Source: CAZXVU01 sp964644465 (GTDB taxonomy: Bacteria > Chlamydiota > Chlamydiia > Chlamydiales > SM23-39). From it: a DNA stretch of 35,728 bases. The stretch is taken from NCBI GenBank assembly GCA_964644465.1, contig CAZXVU010000007.1, forward strand, positions 1 to 35,728, in the 5' to 3' direction. Below, piece by piece: positions 1 to 7,693 of the stretch; the stretch's first letter is position 1, and each line of letters opens with the position of its first letter. The notes beneath the pieces are model-generated. The model had not been told where the DNA came from and searched no databases. It saw only the letters and a list, made by a program, of their open reading frames with translations. A program made the translations under genes and the position numbers.

Positions 1-440
1 TATCGCGCCTACGGCTACGCTACCTAGAGGTATGCTCCGCCGTTTTTTACGGCGCAATTCCTCTTTGCTGTAACCAGTCTCGGGCTGCATGCGCGTTCCC
101 AACTTCGTTGGGTCCCTTACGCGATGCAGGGATAGCCCTTCGGGCGTAGGATAACTTTTTTTTAAGGCCCGAAGGGCCCATATCTGCGCATGCGAGGGGC
201 CCCCGAAGGGGGACGCATGTGCAGCCCGCGGCTGCGCGCGGCAAAGTGGAATCGCACCGCAGGCCGAAGGGACAGTGCTTTGCACGACCGAGGACGAGGA
301 CGCGATAATGAGCGTAGCGGAATGATCCACAAAGCCGTAGTCAGCCACCGGGGCAGCGGGGATGGCGCGGAAAGGGGTACCCAAAAGTTTCTTTTGGGGA
401 AAATCCGCGAAATGGCCCGACTGTCTATAATATTATTTTA
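1..440. repeat. G+C-rich string of short hairpins, no gene
   Basis: This stretch is visibly richer in G+C than the rest of the window, and I see no credible gene in it. It contains a series of small inverted repeats, most with three-base loops: CCCAAC-TTC-GTTGGG (98-112), GCCC-TTC-GGGC (135-145), GGCCC-GAA-GGGCC (166-178), CCCCC-GAA-GGGGG (200-212), GCAGCC-CGC-GGCTGC (221-235), GTGC-TTT-GCAC (275-285) and CCCAAAAG-TTT-CTTTTGGG (380-398). Another is CGCCGT/ACGGCG near 40-56. Two of them sit inside longer stems: 85-96 pairs with 119-129, and GCGCATGCG (186-194) pairs with CGCATGTGC (214-222). The likely nature is a dispersed palindromic repeat or a structured RNA. Its position at the window edge would fit a contig ending in a repeat, which is inference. 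The open frames through it look like chance products of high G+C. Confidence 0.6.
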
Positions 441-461
441 ATTTTCCTTCTTAATTCTTAC

Positions 462-490
462 TTGCTGATTTCTAAGGTTTGTCTTATACT
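462..490 (+). promoter_or_regulatory. Putative sigma-70-type promoter for the small basic protein genes
   Basis: TTGCTG at 462-467 and TATACT at 485-490 are separated by 17 bases and lie about 30 bases before the first small gene. The -35 box is weak and the -10 box matches five of six consensus positions. The spacing and the AT-rich setting support it. Confidence 0.45.
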
Positions 491-519
491 TTTGGGTTTG
501 AAATAGAGTGGAGTAAGGT

Positions 520-693
520 ATGACTAGGACTAGTAAGCAGGGGAAAAAAAGGGCCGTTTCTAGACGAAGACCCCGCCCCCCAGCACCTAAAACTGGATCG
601 AAACGAGATAAACTGGAATTCGGCTACAAACCACACGCAAACGCGTTTGCTTCTGATTCCGCCCTAAACCGATTCATTCCCAAAATTGGATAA
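520..693 (+). CDS. Small basic protein (57 aa), upstream of ybeY
   Basis: This ORF encodes a 57-residue, strongly basic protein starting MTRTSKQGKKRAVSRRR and ending NRFIPKIG. The start is supported by GGAG at 510-513, six bases before the ATG. Size, charge and position, immediately before a second small basic gene and ybeY, resemble the pair of tiny conserved genes that I recall next to ybeY in Chlamydia genomes (around CT421.1/CT421.2 of C. trachomatis). Function is unknown. A basic N-terminus with a Pro-rich segment (residues 17-23) suggests nucleic-acid or ribosome association, which is inference. It probably shares a transcript with the next gene, which begins 6 bases after its stop. Confidence 0.7.
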   Translation: MTRTSKQGKKRAVSRRRPRPPAPKTGSKRDKLEFGYKPHANAFASDSALNRFIPKIG

Positions 694-699
694 AAAACT

Positions 700-858
700 A
701 TGACACGACACGGCAGCTACGGCAAAAGCAATAAAGGCGGAAAAAAACGGAACGTCCTCAAGAGATTTGAGCGCGTCGACGTCTTGCGCAAATTGGGCAG
801 ATGGATCGACGGTAAAAACACGAGAGTGACCGGCCTTCCTAAAACTCCCTCCGCTTAA
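700..858 (+). CDS. Small basic protein, Chlamydiae/Verrucomicrobia family (52 aa)
   Basis: This 52-residue protein begins MTRHGSYGKSNKGGKKRNVL, continues with KRFERVDVLRKLGRW, and ends with a GLPKTPSA tail. The pattern of Arg/Lys-rich N-terminus, R(N/S)VL-R-ERV--L core, G-W and a terminal GLPK is what I remember of the 'small basic protein' family annotated in Chlamydiae and Verrucomicrobia (I believe TIGR04137, cited from memory). The molecular role is not established, but the composition resembles a ribosomal or RNA-binding protein. It lies 6 bases after the preceding small gene and is closed by a hairpin terminator, so the two form a short unit. It is too small for most gene callers. Confidence 0.8.
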   Translation: MTRHGSYGKSNKGGKKRNVLKRFERVDVLRKLGRWIDGKNTRVTGLPKTPSA

Positions 859-870
859 GAAAAGGTATTT

Positions 871-900
871 GAGCCAATCTTAGATTGGCTCTTCCTATTT
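871..900 (+). terminator. Rho-independent-type terminator after small basic proteins
   Basis: GAGCCAAT (871-878) and ATTGGCTC (884-891) form an 8-bp stem with loop CTTAG, followed by the T-rich tail TTCCTATTT. It abuts the ybeY start codon at 901, so it may also affect the 5' end of a read-through ybeY transcript. Confidence 0.7.
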
Positions 901-1341
901 GTGAAAATACAAGTCTATAACCGACAAAAAGTTCTCCCCCTCAATAAATCATCTGTTATCCAGTTAATTCGGGCTACCCTTGAATATCTGGGCGCTTCTT
1001 GCAGCGAAGTAGCTGTTTACTTCGTTTCCGAAAAGAAAATCTGCGAACTTCACGAACAATTCTTCCAAGACCCCTCCCCCACCGATTGCATTTCCTTTCC
1101 CATGGACGAGGTGCATCTTGGAGAAATTTTTGTATCCCCCGCTGCGGCTATCGCTTATCAAAAGAAGAAGGATGTGGATGTTTATGAAGAGACAGCTCTC
1201 TATGTGGTGCACGGCCTTCTCCATCTTCTCGGGTTTGACGATTTAGAAGAAAGAGCAAGAAGAATTATGCGAAAAAAAGAAAAAAGTTGTATGCGTCATC
1301 TCAGAACCCTAAAAATTTCCATTAGGCCGGCGCCGAAGTAA
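901..1341 (+). CDS. ybeY: Endoribonuclease YbeY (rRNA maturation factor)
   Basis: YbeY is a metal-dependent RNase needed for rRNA maturation and ribosome quality control. The protein has the family's usual size (146 aa) and the signature region TDCISFP (61-67) and HGLLHLLGFDD (104-114). The first two metal ligands, H104 and H108, are present. The third family position, normally His in GYDH, is Asp114 here. The GTG start at 901 is chosen because MKIQVYNRQK aligns with the expected N-terminus. No good Shine-Dalgarno is visible because the terminator hairpin lies directly upstream. The stop overlaps the next gene's start (TAATG), indicating coupled translation. The ybeY-then-CBS-transporter order is the one I recall in Chlamydia (CT422-CT423). 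Confidence 0.92.
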   Translation: MKIQVYNRQKVLPLNKSSVIQLIRATLEYLGASCSEVAVYFVSEKKICELHEQFFQDPSPTDCISFPMDEVHLGEIFVSPAAAIAYQKKKDVDVYEETALYVVHGLLHLLGFDDLEERARRIMRKKEKSCMRHLRTLKISIRPAPK

Positions 1342-2681
1342 TGATCCGATTTTTGTTAGAAAGTCCTTTCCTTCCCATCATATTTCTATTCGCCTCTCTC
1401 GTCCTTACGACCTGCAGCACAGCGCTCCTCAGGCTCGGCAAATTCAAATCGAAAGAACTATTCCGCTCCCCTGAAGGCCCCCTTTTCTTTTTTCGGCCTC
1501 TTTTAAAACGGCTCTTCCCAAAGAACGAATGGGAAAACCTCTATTTTTGCATCTCTCTCAGCAAACATATCTATGAACTGGCCTATGCGACATCGACCTT
1601 TTTCTATTTAATGTCATCGATCCCGGAACTCCACCAGATCCTGCAAGAAGTCCCCACAGCTCATGACTGGCCCCCTCTCATATTGGTTGGAGCTTCTATC
1701 ATCGCCACTTCGGTGATCTTGGATTTCATCATGCGCCTTCTCGCCAATCTTTGGAGCCGCCCCCTTCTCAAAATTGCAGCCCCATTCGCCTCCGTTTTCC
1801 TCATCATTCTTTTCCCCCTCGTCGGCCTTTTCTTAGAGCTTACACGCGGCCTTTTAAGAAAAGTCCATTTGGAAGATGAAACAGGGGAACTTCTTACAGA
1901 TAAGTCAAGACTTCAAGAGATGATCCGGGAATCGGAATTGCAACAGCATTTGGACCCGAGCGATCAAAAACTCATCACTTCGTTCGTGAATTTCAAGGAA
2001 AGGGTCGCTAAAGAGATCATGGTCCCGCGCGTCGACGTCTTCAGCCTTTCTGCAGAAACTCCGATCCGAGAAGCGCTCACGCTCTTCGCCTCTGAAGGCT
2101 ATAGCCGCATCCCCATTTATCGAGAAACTCTCGACCAAATCATTGGCGTCGCCCTCTATAAAGACCTTTTGAAATTCTTTGCCGACCCAAAGTTGAATAT
2201 GGACGACCCTCTCGAGTCCATTGCTAAACCAGTCCTCTATGCCCCGGAAAATAAAAAAATCGCCCAACTCCTTCAAGAGTTCCGCAATAAACAAATCCAT
2301 ATGGCGATCATCGTCGATGAATATGGCGGCACAGAAGGGATCGTCACTATCGAGGATATCCTAGAAGAACTCGTGGGAGAAATCGAAGATGAGTACGACA
2401 TTGGAGATGAGCAATTTTGGGAATTTCCTGGCGGCGGCTGGGTTGTCGACGCCAAAATGAGCATCAACGATATTGAGGACCAGCTAGGGGTCAAAATCCC
2501 TGAGAATCCTGAATATGAGACCATCGGGGGCTATGTGTTCCATTGCGCAGGCACGATCCCTCTGAAAGGCTGGCGCCTTTCCCACGATGAATTTGAGATC
2601 GAGGTGATCTCCTCTAACGAGCGCTCTATAAAAAAAATCAAGATCGTACCTCGTCCCAAGCTCCCCCCCGATCTTTCTTAA
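1341..2681 (+). CDS. CNNM/CorC-type membrane protein with CBS pair (hemolysin-like)
   Basis: This 446-residue membrane protein has an N-terminal hydrophobic CNNM/DUF21 region with membrane segments near residues 5-30, 75-125 and 145-170. A linker (VHLEDETGELLTDKSRLQEMI) and a CBS-domain pair follow at roughly 220-345, containing IMVPRVDVFSL, YSRIPIYRETLDQIIGV and VDEYGGTEGIVTIEDILEEL. The C-terminal CorC/HlyC domain includes WVVDAKMSINDIEDQLG. Members are linked to Mg2+/Co2+ export or resistance. The 'hemolysin' name is historical. The start overlaps the ybeY stop by one base. Its end lies 9 bases before an assembly gap, so the downstream context is uncertain. Confidence 0.88.
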   Translation: MIRFLLESPFLPIIFLFASLVLTTCSTALLRLGKFKSKELFRSPEGPLFFFRPLLKRLFPKNEWENLYFCISLSKHIYELAYATSTFFYLMSSIPELHQILQEVPTAHDWPPLILVGASIIATSVILDFIMRLLANLWSRPLLKIAAPFASVFLIILFPLVGLFLELTRGLLRKVHLEDETGELLTDKSRLQEMIRESELQQHLDPSDQKLITSFVNFKERVAKEIMVPRVDVFSLSAETPIREALTLFASEGYSRIPIYRETLDQIIGVALYKDLLKFFADPKLNMDDPLESIAKPVLYAPENKKIAQLLQEFRNKQIHMAIIVDEYGGTEGIVTIEDILEELVGEIEDEYDIGDEQFWEFPGGGWVVDAKMSINDIEDQLGVKIPENPEYETIGGYVFHCAGTIPLKGWRLSHDEFEIEVISSNERSIKKIKIVPRPKLPPDLS

Positions 2682-2690
2682 AAAATGTTT

Positions 2691-2790
2691 NNNNNNNNNN
2701 NNNNNNNNNNNNNNNNNNNNNNNNNNNNNNNNNNNNNNNNNNNNNNNNNNNNNNNNNNNNNNNNNNNNNNNNNNNNNNNNNNNNNNNNNN
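2691..2790. other. Assembly gap (100 N), probably hiding a gene
   Basis: This is a run of exactly 100 N, the usual placeholder for an unsized scaffold gap. The frame starting at 2793 stays open from the gap for 16 codons (WILLKNDGPGKITGYS) and stops at 2841-2843, just before the next gene. That could be the tail of a gene whose body is missing. In Chlamydia I recall a small rsbV-type anti-sigma-factor antagonist between the orthologues of the flanking genes, but the 16 residues are too few to identify it. Confidence 0.95.
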
Positions 2791-2853
2791 TATGGATCTT
2801 GCTAAAGAATGACGGTCCAGGCAAAATAACAGGCTACAGTTAAGGAGTTTTGG

Positions 2854-4779
2854 ATGCGCCGTTCGATCTGCTATTGCGAGCCTAACATGGCTTTGGCCGG
2901 GGATACGTCAACCTGGAAATTTATCTACACAACAGCCACTCACCTCCCCAAAGGAACAAAACTTAGGTTCGATCTTCAGAGCAAAGGGCGCCCAGCCGAT
3001 TGGCAAATCCCTCATACCAATCTCAAAGAAAAAACAAATGTCATTTGGGCTGAGCTTACCGGCGGCAAAATTGTGAACGCCGTCCAAGTCGAACAGCCGC
3101 AGCAATTGACCCCCTCTTTTGAATTCACCCTGCCCGCTGAAGTGAAACCTGGTGAGAGCCTCGCTATCCTCATGGGAACTCATGACAAGGACGCTGCTAA
3201 AAAAGGCAATATGTGCCAAAAGCTAGTCCAAAGACGGCGCCCCTTCAATCTCTTCATCGATCCGAAAGGAAAAGGGGACTACAAAGAAAACGAAACTTTT
3301 TATCTCGATGTCCGAGGAAATCAGCTAAAATCCCTTCGTATCATCGCTCCCTCTCTTGTAAGCCGCAATAAACGTTTCGATGTGATCGTCCGCTTCGAGG
3401 ATATCTTCGGCAACCTCACCTCCAACGCGCCTGAAGGAACTCTCATTGACCTAAGCTATGAACATCTCCGCGAAAATTTAAGCTGGAAGCTCTTTGTGCC
3501 CGAGACTGGCTTCATCGCATTGCCCAATCTCTATTTCAATGAGCCTGGCATTTATAAAATCCAGTTGCGCAATCTCAAGACAAAAGAACACTTTTTTTCT
3601 CCCCCGATCAAATGCCTTCCCGAAGGAGCCTTGAGCCTCTATTGGGGACTTCTTCATGGAGAATCAGAACGACTCGATTCCGCTGAAAATATCGAAGCCT
3701 TTTTACGCCACATGCGCGATGACCGCGCGCTCCAATTCTTCGCAACTTCTTGCTTTGAGTCCGAAGAAGAAACCTCCAACGATGTTTGGAAAGGAATTGT
3801 CCAGCAGGTCGCCGAGTTCAATGAAGACGACCGTTTCGTTGCGCTGCTTGGATTTCAATGGCAGGGAGAGCCCAAAGAAGAAGGCCTCCGCCATTTCATC
3901 TATTCAAAAGACAGCAAGCCGATCTTGCGCCGGAAAGATTCCAAGAACAATTCCCTGAAGAAAATCTTCAAAACCAATAACCCAAAAGAAATGGTCTCAG
4001 TCCCCTCTTTCACGATGGGCAAGCAAACCTGTTTTGATTTCGAAGATTTTCATCCTGAATTCGAACGGGTCGCGGAAATATATAATGCCTGGGGATGCTC
4101 TGAATGCACTGCAAAAGAGGGCAATATGCGCCCCATCCACGGCGGAAAAAATGGAATCACCGAAACCGCTGAAGGATCTTTGCAAAAAGCTCTCAATAAG
4201 GGCTGCCGGTTTGGATTCGTCGCAGGTGGATATGATGACCGGGGTCCCTACGGCAATCTATTTGAAACAGACCAAAAACAATATTCAGCAGGCCTCACTG
4301 CCATCCTTTCAAAAGAACCCAGCCGCGCCTCACTGATCGAAGCGCTTCAAGCCCGCTCCTGCTACGCAACAACCGGCGAGAGGATTATTGTTGGACTTCA
4401 CATCGCAGGTTTTACCATGGGCTCTGAAATCGACACGAAGAACCGCCCTGGATTGGAATTCAACCGCCACATCACGGGATATTCGATCGGCACGCAGCCT
4501 CTTGTAGAAGCGATTCTCTTCCGGAATGGAAAGGAATATAAAAAATTCGCCGTAAAAGGGGAGAAATTAGAGTTCGAGCACGATGACACCGATCTTTTGG
4601 GATCAGTAACCATCGAGGGAAAAGAAGACCGTCCTCCTTTTGCCTATTACTATCTGAGAGTGACGCAAGAAGATGGGCACATCGCCTGGAGCTCGCCAAT
4701 CTGGGTCGACCTCACAAGCCGCAGCGCTCCATTAAATGCAGGGAAAAAGAACAAGAAAAAGGTCAAAGAAAGTGATTAA
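2854..4779 (+). CDS. DUF3604-like protein (degenerate PHP-type), 641 aa
   Basis: This is a large soluble protein without a signal peptide. The start ATG has AAGGAG at 2842-2847. The C-terminal two thirds resemble DUF3604, a family related to PHP metallohydrolases. The recognisable landmarks are WGLLHGESERLDSAENI (where active PHP-like members carry a DLH-H motif), GCRFGFVAGGYDDRGPYGN, GLTAIL, and the family-typical RASLIEALQARSCYATTGERI. Several positions that are His in active relatives are changed, so catalysis may be lost. Residues 1-260 form a beta-rich region with no assigned function. The product likely corresponds to the roughly 620-aa conserved hypothetical after rsbV in Chlamydia (recalled as CT425). 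Its C-terminus is Lys-rich (GKKNKKKVKESD) and its stop overlaps a tiny downstream ORF. Confidence 0.75.
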   Translation: MRRSICYCEPNMALAGDTSTWKFIYTTATHLPKGTKLRFDLQSKGRPADWQIPHTNLKEKTNVIWAELTGGKIVNAVQVEQPQQLTPSFEFTLPAEVKPGESLAILMGTHDKDAAKKGNMCQKLVQRRRPFNLFIDPKGKGDYKENETFYLDVRGNQLKSLRIIAPSLVSRNKRFDVIVRFEDIFGNLTSNAPEGTLIDLSYEHLRENLSWKLFVPETGFIALPNLYFNEPGIYKIQLRNLKTKEHFFSPPIKCLPEGALSLYWGLLHGESERLDSAENIEAFLRHMRDDRALQFFATSCFESEEETSNDVWKGIVQQVAEFNEDDRFVALLGFQWQGEPKEEGLRHFIYSKDSKPILRRKDSKNNSLKKIFKTNNPKEMVSVPSFTMGKQTCFDFEDFHPEFERVAEIYNAWGCSECTAKEGNMRPIHGGKNGITETAEGSLQKALNKGCRFGFVAGGYDDRGPYGNLFETDQKQYSAGLTAILSKEPSRASLIEALQARSCYATTGERIIVGLHIAGFTMGSEIDTKNRPGLEFNRHITGYSIGTQPLVEAILFRNGKEYKKFAVKGEKLEFEHDDTDLLGSVTIEGKEDRPPFAYYYLRVTQEDGHIAWSSPIWVDLTSRSAPLNAGKKNKKKVKESD

Positions 4780-4888
4780 AATCATCGTCGTTATTGCAGT
4801 CGTAGCTCTCATTGGATTTTTGATCTACAGAAAAGGCGGCAGCTGCTCAAAAGGCGGCGGTTGCGGTTCTGGCAGCTGCAAAAAATAA
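4772..4888 (+). CDS. Cys-rich single-pass membrane microprotein (38 aa)
   Basis: A GTG codon at 4772 overlaps the preceding stop and opens a 38-codon frame. It has a hydrophobic helix, IKIIVVIAVVALIGFLIY (residues 2-19), then RKGG and a Gly/Ser/Cys tail, SCSKGGGCGSGSCKK, with three Cys spaced C-x5-C-x4-C. The layout (N-terminal membrane helix, short basic stop-transfer, Cys-rich tail) resembles tiny membrane proteins such as FeoB-associated Cys-rich proteins, though the spacing differs and no feoB is near. The overlap with the DUF3604 gene suggests translational coupling. A metal or redox role is inference. The frame and composition are non-random, but no homologue is known to me. Confidence 0.55.
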   Translation: MIKIIVVIAVVALIGFLIYRKGGSCSKGGGCGSGSCKK

Positions 4889-4912
4889 TTAAAACTGATC
4901 TGGGATGAATCG

Positions 4913-5323
4913 TTATTTGGCCATCTTTTGTAGTTGGTCTCTAACGCCAAGAATCATTTGCTTGCACAATTCCTTGAAGTCCCCGCTACCAGTCCCAGTA
5001 GCAATGGAGCAGCTCATCGGGGTGAATAAACTCTTCGACTTAGCATAGTTATACATTTTCAGAGCAGCATCGTATTTTGCAGCATCCACTTCGCCGCTGA
5101 ACAGTAACAAATCTTGTATTTCCGTATAACATTCGCACGCGCTTTTAGGCATGGGTCGATCGATAGACTTGCTTTGCTGAATTGGAATAGCTCTAGCTCC
5201 TGTCACAGAATTCGATTGGCTGCGGTGGTGATTCGTTGATTGGGGAATTGGTCTTGCGCCAGAGACCGGGGGAGCAGAAAAAGATCTAACGAGTGCGTCA
5301 GGAGTAGGGAAAAATGTGGACAT
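4913..5323 (-). CDS. Hypothetical protein, Ser/Pro-rich N-terminus (136 aa)
   Basis: This is an unrecognised protein read leftward, divergent from maf. I use the ATG at 5323 (MSTFFPTPDALVRSF). A longer frame exists upstream, but it runs antisense through maf and is unlikely to be translated. Residues 1-65 are low-complexity and disordered-looking, with a loosely repeated motif: GARPIPQS, GARAIPIQQS and DRPMPKS. Residues 65-136 look globular and helical (CECYTEIQDLLLFSGEVDAAKYDAALKMYNYAKS, GDFKELCKQMILGVRDQLQKMAK). No signal peptide or membrane helix is seen. A disordered Ser-rich start is common in type III secreted proteins, but that is weak evidence. The ORF ends shortly after the microprotein gene, converging on it. 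Confidence 0.55.
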   Translation of the reverse strand: MSTFFPTPDALVRSFSAPPVSGARPIPQSTNHHRSQSNSVTGARAIPIQQSKSIDRPMPKSACECYTEIQDLLLFSGEVDAAKYDAALKMYNYAKSKSLFTPMSCSIATGTGSGDFKELCKQMILGVRDQLQKMAK

Positions 5324-5365
5324 AGATATTTTATTCCTTTTTTTGTGTCGGAGGGGGTATATTTT

Positions 5366-5989
5366 ATGTTTCCAACTCTTAAAAATCAAAAGCTTTGTAC
5401 TATGGAACTCATTCTCGGATCCCAATCTCCTCGGCGCAGAGAAATCCTGAATTTCTTCTCGATTCCTTTTACGCAGATCAACCCTGATTTCGATGAAACG
5501 CAAGTCATTTTCCAGGGAGATCCTTCCGCTTTTGCTTCCGAAGTAGCCACCCGTAAAGCCAAATGTCTCACTCCCCGGTTTCCTGGCAGCGTAGTTCTTA
5601 CCGCAGATACAGTCGTCTATCGGCACAATCGGCTTTTCATGAAACCAGAGACGATGGAAGAGGCTCACGCAATGCTCCGCGAGCTCTCCGGCAAGGAGCA
5701 TAAAGTCTATACCGGAGTGTGCGTCGGAAAAGATTCTCAATATTTTACGGAGGCAGATGAGTCCCTCGTAGAATTCCACGAACTCACTGATTCTCAGATC
5801 CGTACCTACCATCAATTCTTCTTCCCGCTCGATAAAGCGGGAGGCTATGCGATCCAAAAAGGCGGCAGCTTGATTGTCAAAAGAATCGAAGGGTGCTATT
5901 ACAATATTATGGGGCTGCCAATCCGCACTGTGCGTCGGCTGCTGCTGAAAGTGGGGATTGATCTATGGGATTATCTCAAGTCCGTCTGA
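5366..5989 (+). CDS. maf: Maf-like nucleoside triphosphate pyrophosphatase
   Basis: Maf proteins hydrolyse non-canonical or pyrimidine nucleotides to monophosphates (house-cleaning), and some members affect septum formation. The signature is intact: LILGSQSPRRREIL (the Maf S-x-SPRR motif), DFDET, VVLTADTVVY and KEHKVYTGVCV, followed by DKAGGYAIQKGGSLIVKRIEGCYYNIMGLP. I choose the ATG at 5366 because GGAGGGGG at 5350-5357 is 8 bases upstream. The internal ATG at 5402 (MELILGSQ) aligns better with typical family starts but has no clear ribosome site. The stop lies 25 bases inside the next gene. The neighbour order Maf then HEAT protein then LptD-like protein resembles Chlamydia around CT349-CT351, as I recall it. 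Confidence 0.9.
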   Translation: MFPTLKNQKLCTMELILGSQSPRRREILNFFSIPFTQINPDFDETQVIFQGDPSAFASEVATRKAKCLTPRFPGSVVLTADTVVYRHNRLFMKPETMEEAHAMLRELSGKEHKVYTGVCVGKDSQYFTEADESLVEFHELTDSQIRTYHQFFFPLDKAGGYAIQKGGSLIVKRIEGCYYNIMGLPIRTVRRLLLKVGIDLWDYLKSV

Positions 5990-7653
5990 ATCTATTATTT
6001 GCGTTCTGTACCTGCTCCCTCTTTGCAGCCAACAAATCTGAAGAAAACAAACTCCTTCCTCTCTATCTGATGCAGCAAAATCAGATCGAAGAGTCCATTG
6101 AACGGTACCGAGAATACTCCGAATTGAACGGCAAACACGATTTTGAAGTGTTGCAGCAAATGGGGCTTATCCTTTTGCAAAAAGGGATCCAAAGCGAAGA
6201 ACAGCAGACATTTTTGATGACGCTTTTCGGAGCGGGACTCTCAGGATCTGCAGGCGCTTTGGAAATTCTAGAGAGAGGCCTTGCCCATGCCGATCCTCAA
6301 GTACAGCTATTAGCCCTTCATTTCATCGCAAAATTCGATGACGATTCAACCAATGAGATGCTCAACCGGGCAATGACTTCCGATTATCTCGGAATCCGGA
6401 TGGAAGCCGCTTTTTATCTCGCGCAAAGAAAACATCCCCACGCCGTCGGTCAGATAGAAGGACTCATGTTCCGCCTTCCTCCGATCTTCAAGCCCTATTT
6501 TCCCTCTTTTTTCGCTCTTCTCGGTACAAACGATGGGATAGCCGCCTTGCGCCGCTTGATCGAAGATCCAGATCCTCAAGTCCGCGTCGAATCGATTCTC
6601 AATGTAGCTAAATCAGGAAGAGATGATTTTCTCTCTCTTTTGCGAAAACGACTGACCCACACTCATATCGCTGAACTCGAAGCCACGGCCTTTGCCATTG
6701 GGGTTTTGAAAGACGGCGCGTCCATCCCGAAACTCAAAAAGCTCGCCGCTTCAAATACTGAATCAGTGCGCCTCGCCGCCACTGTCGCCCTCTTGCAGTT
6801 TGGAGACCGTTCGGCGCTGCCTGACATGATTGAAATGGCCAAGAACTTCAATCTCTTTGCCATTACCGCTCTCGGCGCAGTGACAGGTACTGAAGAAGTT
6901 TTAGCCACTCTTGTCCGCTCCCCAGACTTGCAAGTCCGGATCAATGCCGCCGTCGCGCTCCTCCAAAGGCGCGATCCCCGCTGTTACCATGCCCTCGCTG
7001 AAATTCTGGTCGAAGATGCCCGCGACCTCGCTTTCCATCCCTTCACAACTGTTGGCAGAACCCTTTCTGCTTTTAAAGCTGTCCCTTCAGCAGAACTCCA
7101 TGCAGGCAAAGATTCCGCCGTCGATCTCGGCCTCTCCCAAGCAATCCGCGAGCAGCTCCTTCGAGAGGCAATTCACCTACCTGAAGAATTTTTTCTAAAA
7201 ATTGGACGGCTGATCTTCAATCGCCAGCAAAATGACCTTGTCCCTGGACTGATCGCTCTCTTAGAAAACCTTCAGACAGAAGGCGCGATCGCCCTCTTAA
7301 AAGAAGGCTCGGAGAAAGTCTCAGCTCCCCTGATTCGCGATTATTGCCATCTCTCTTTGTATCGCCTGAAGCAAGAAGGACCCTATGAAGAATATGTCTC
7401 TAACTGGGTCATGCGTCAAAAAGCCTCGGAACTGATTCGTTTCCGCCCCTTGCTCCCCTTGAAATACCGAATGGAGCAATCGGACTACGCTCTCAATCCC
7501 GAAGAAACCTCTCGGCTCCTCATCGAGTCTTTCCTCTCCATCGCTAACCGCCGGGATGAGAAGAGCATCGCCTTCCTTCTGGAAGCGATCCAGCTCGGCA
7601 ATCCCCAAAACCGCTATGCCCTCATGGGCCTCCTCATGAAAGCGACAGAATAA
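5965..7653 (+). CDS. Exported HEAT-repeat protein (562 aa)
   Basis: The N-terminus MGLSQVRLNLLFAFCTCSLFAAN looks like a Sec signal peptide. The rest is almost wholly alpha-helical repeats of HEAT/PBS-lyase type, for example ADPQVQLLALHFIAKFDD, DPDPQVRVESILNVAKSG, NTESVRLAATVALLQFGD and SPDLQVRINAAVALLQRRD. This indicates a protein-protein interaction solenoid acting in the envelope. It overlaps maf by 25 bases and precedes lptD, so a role in outer-membrane biogenesis is possible but unproven. Residues 390-560 are more divergent helices. No catalytic motif is visible. It probably corresponds to a conserved chlamydial hypothetical (CT350 region). Confidence 0.8.
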   Translation: MGLSQVRLNLLFAFCTCSLFAANKSEENKLLPLYLMQQNQIEESIERYREYSELNGKHDFEVLQQMGLILLQKGIQSEEQQTFLMTLFGAGLSGSAGALEILERGLAHADPQVQLLALHFIAKFDDDSTNEMLNRAMTSDYLGIRMEAAFYLAQRKHPHAVGQIEGLMFRLPPIFKPYFPSFFALLGTNDGIAALRRLIEDPDPQVRVESILNVAKSGRDDFLSLLRKRLTHTHIAELEATAFAIGVLKDGASIPKLKKLAASNTESVRLAATVALLQFGDRSALPDMIEMAKNFNLFAITALGAVTGTEEVLATLVRSPDLQVRINAAVALLQRRDPRCYHALAEILVEDARDLAFHPFTTVGRTLSAFKAVPSAELHAGKDSAVDLGLSQAIREQLLREAIHLPEEFFLKIGRLIFNRQQNDLVPGLIALLENLQTEGAIALLKEGSEKVSAPLIRDYCHLSLYRLKQEGPYEEYVSNWVMRQKASELIRFRPLLPLKYRMEQSDYALNPEETSRLLIESFLSIANRRDEKSIAFLLEAIQLGNPQNRYALMGLLMKATE

Positions 7654-7693
7654 ACCTCTTCCTTTTTCTAAATCGCTTTTGCCCGTATGATTC

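Noticed and set aside
190..441. Open frames on both strands in the first 440 bases
   Set aside because: The translations are Arg/Gly-rich low-complexity strings crossing the hairpins. There is no ribosome site and no recognisable domain, so high G+C explains them.
5324..5857. N-terminal extension of the minus-strand hypothetical gene through maf
   Set aside because: It runs antisense inside the well-supported maf gene. The ATG at 5323 gives a sensible start outside maf.
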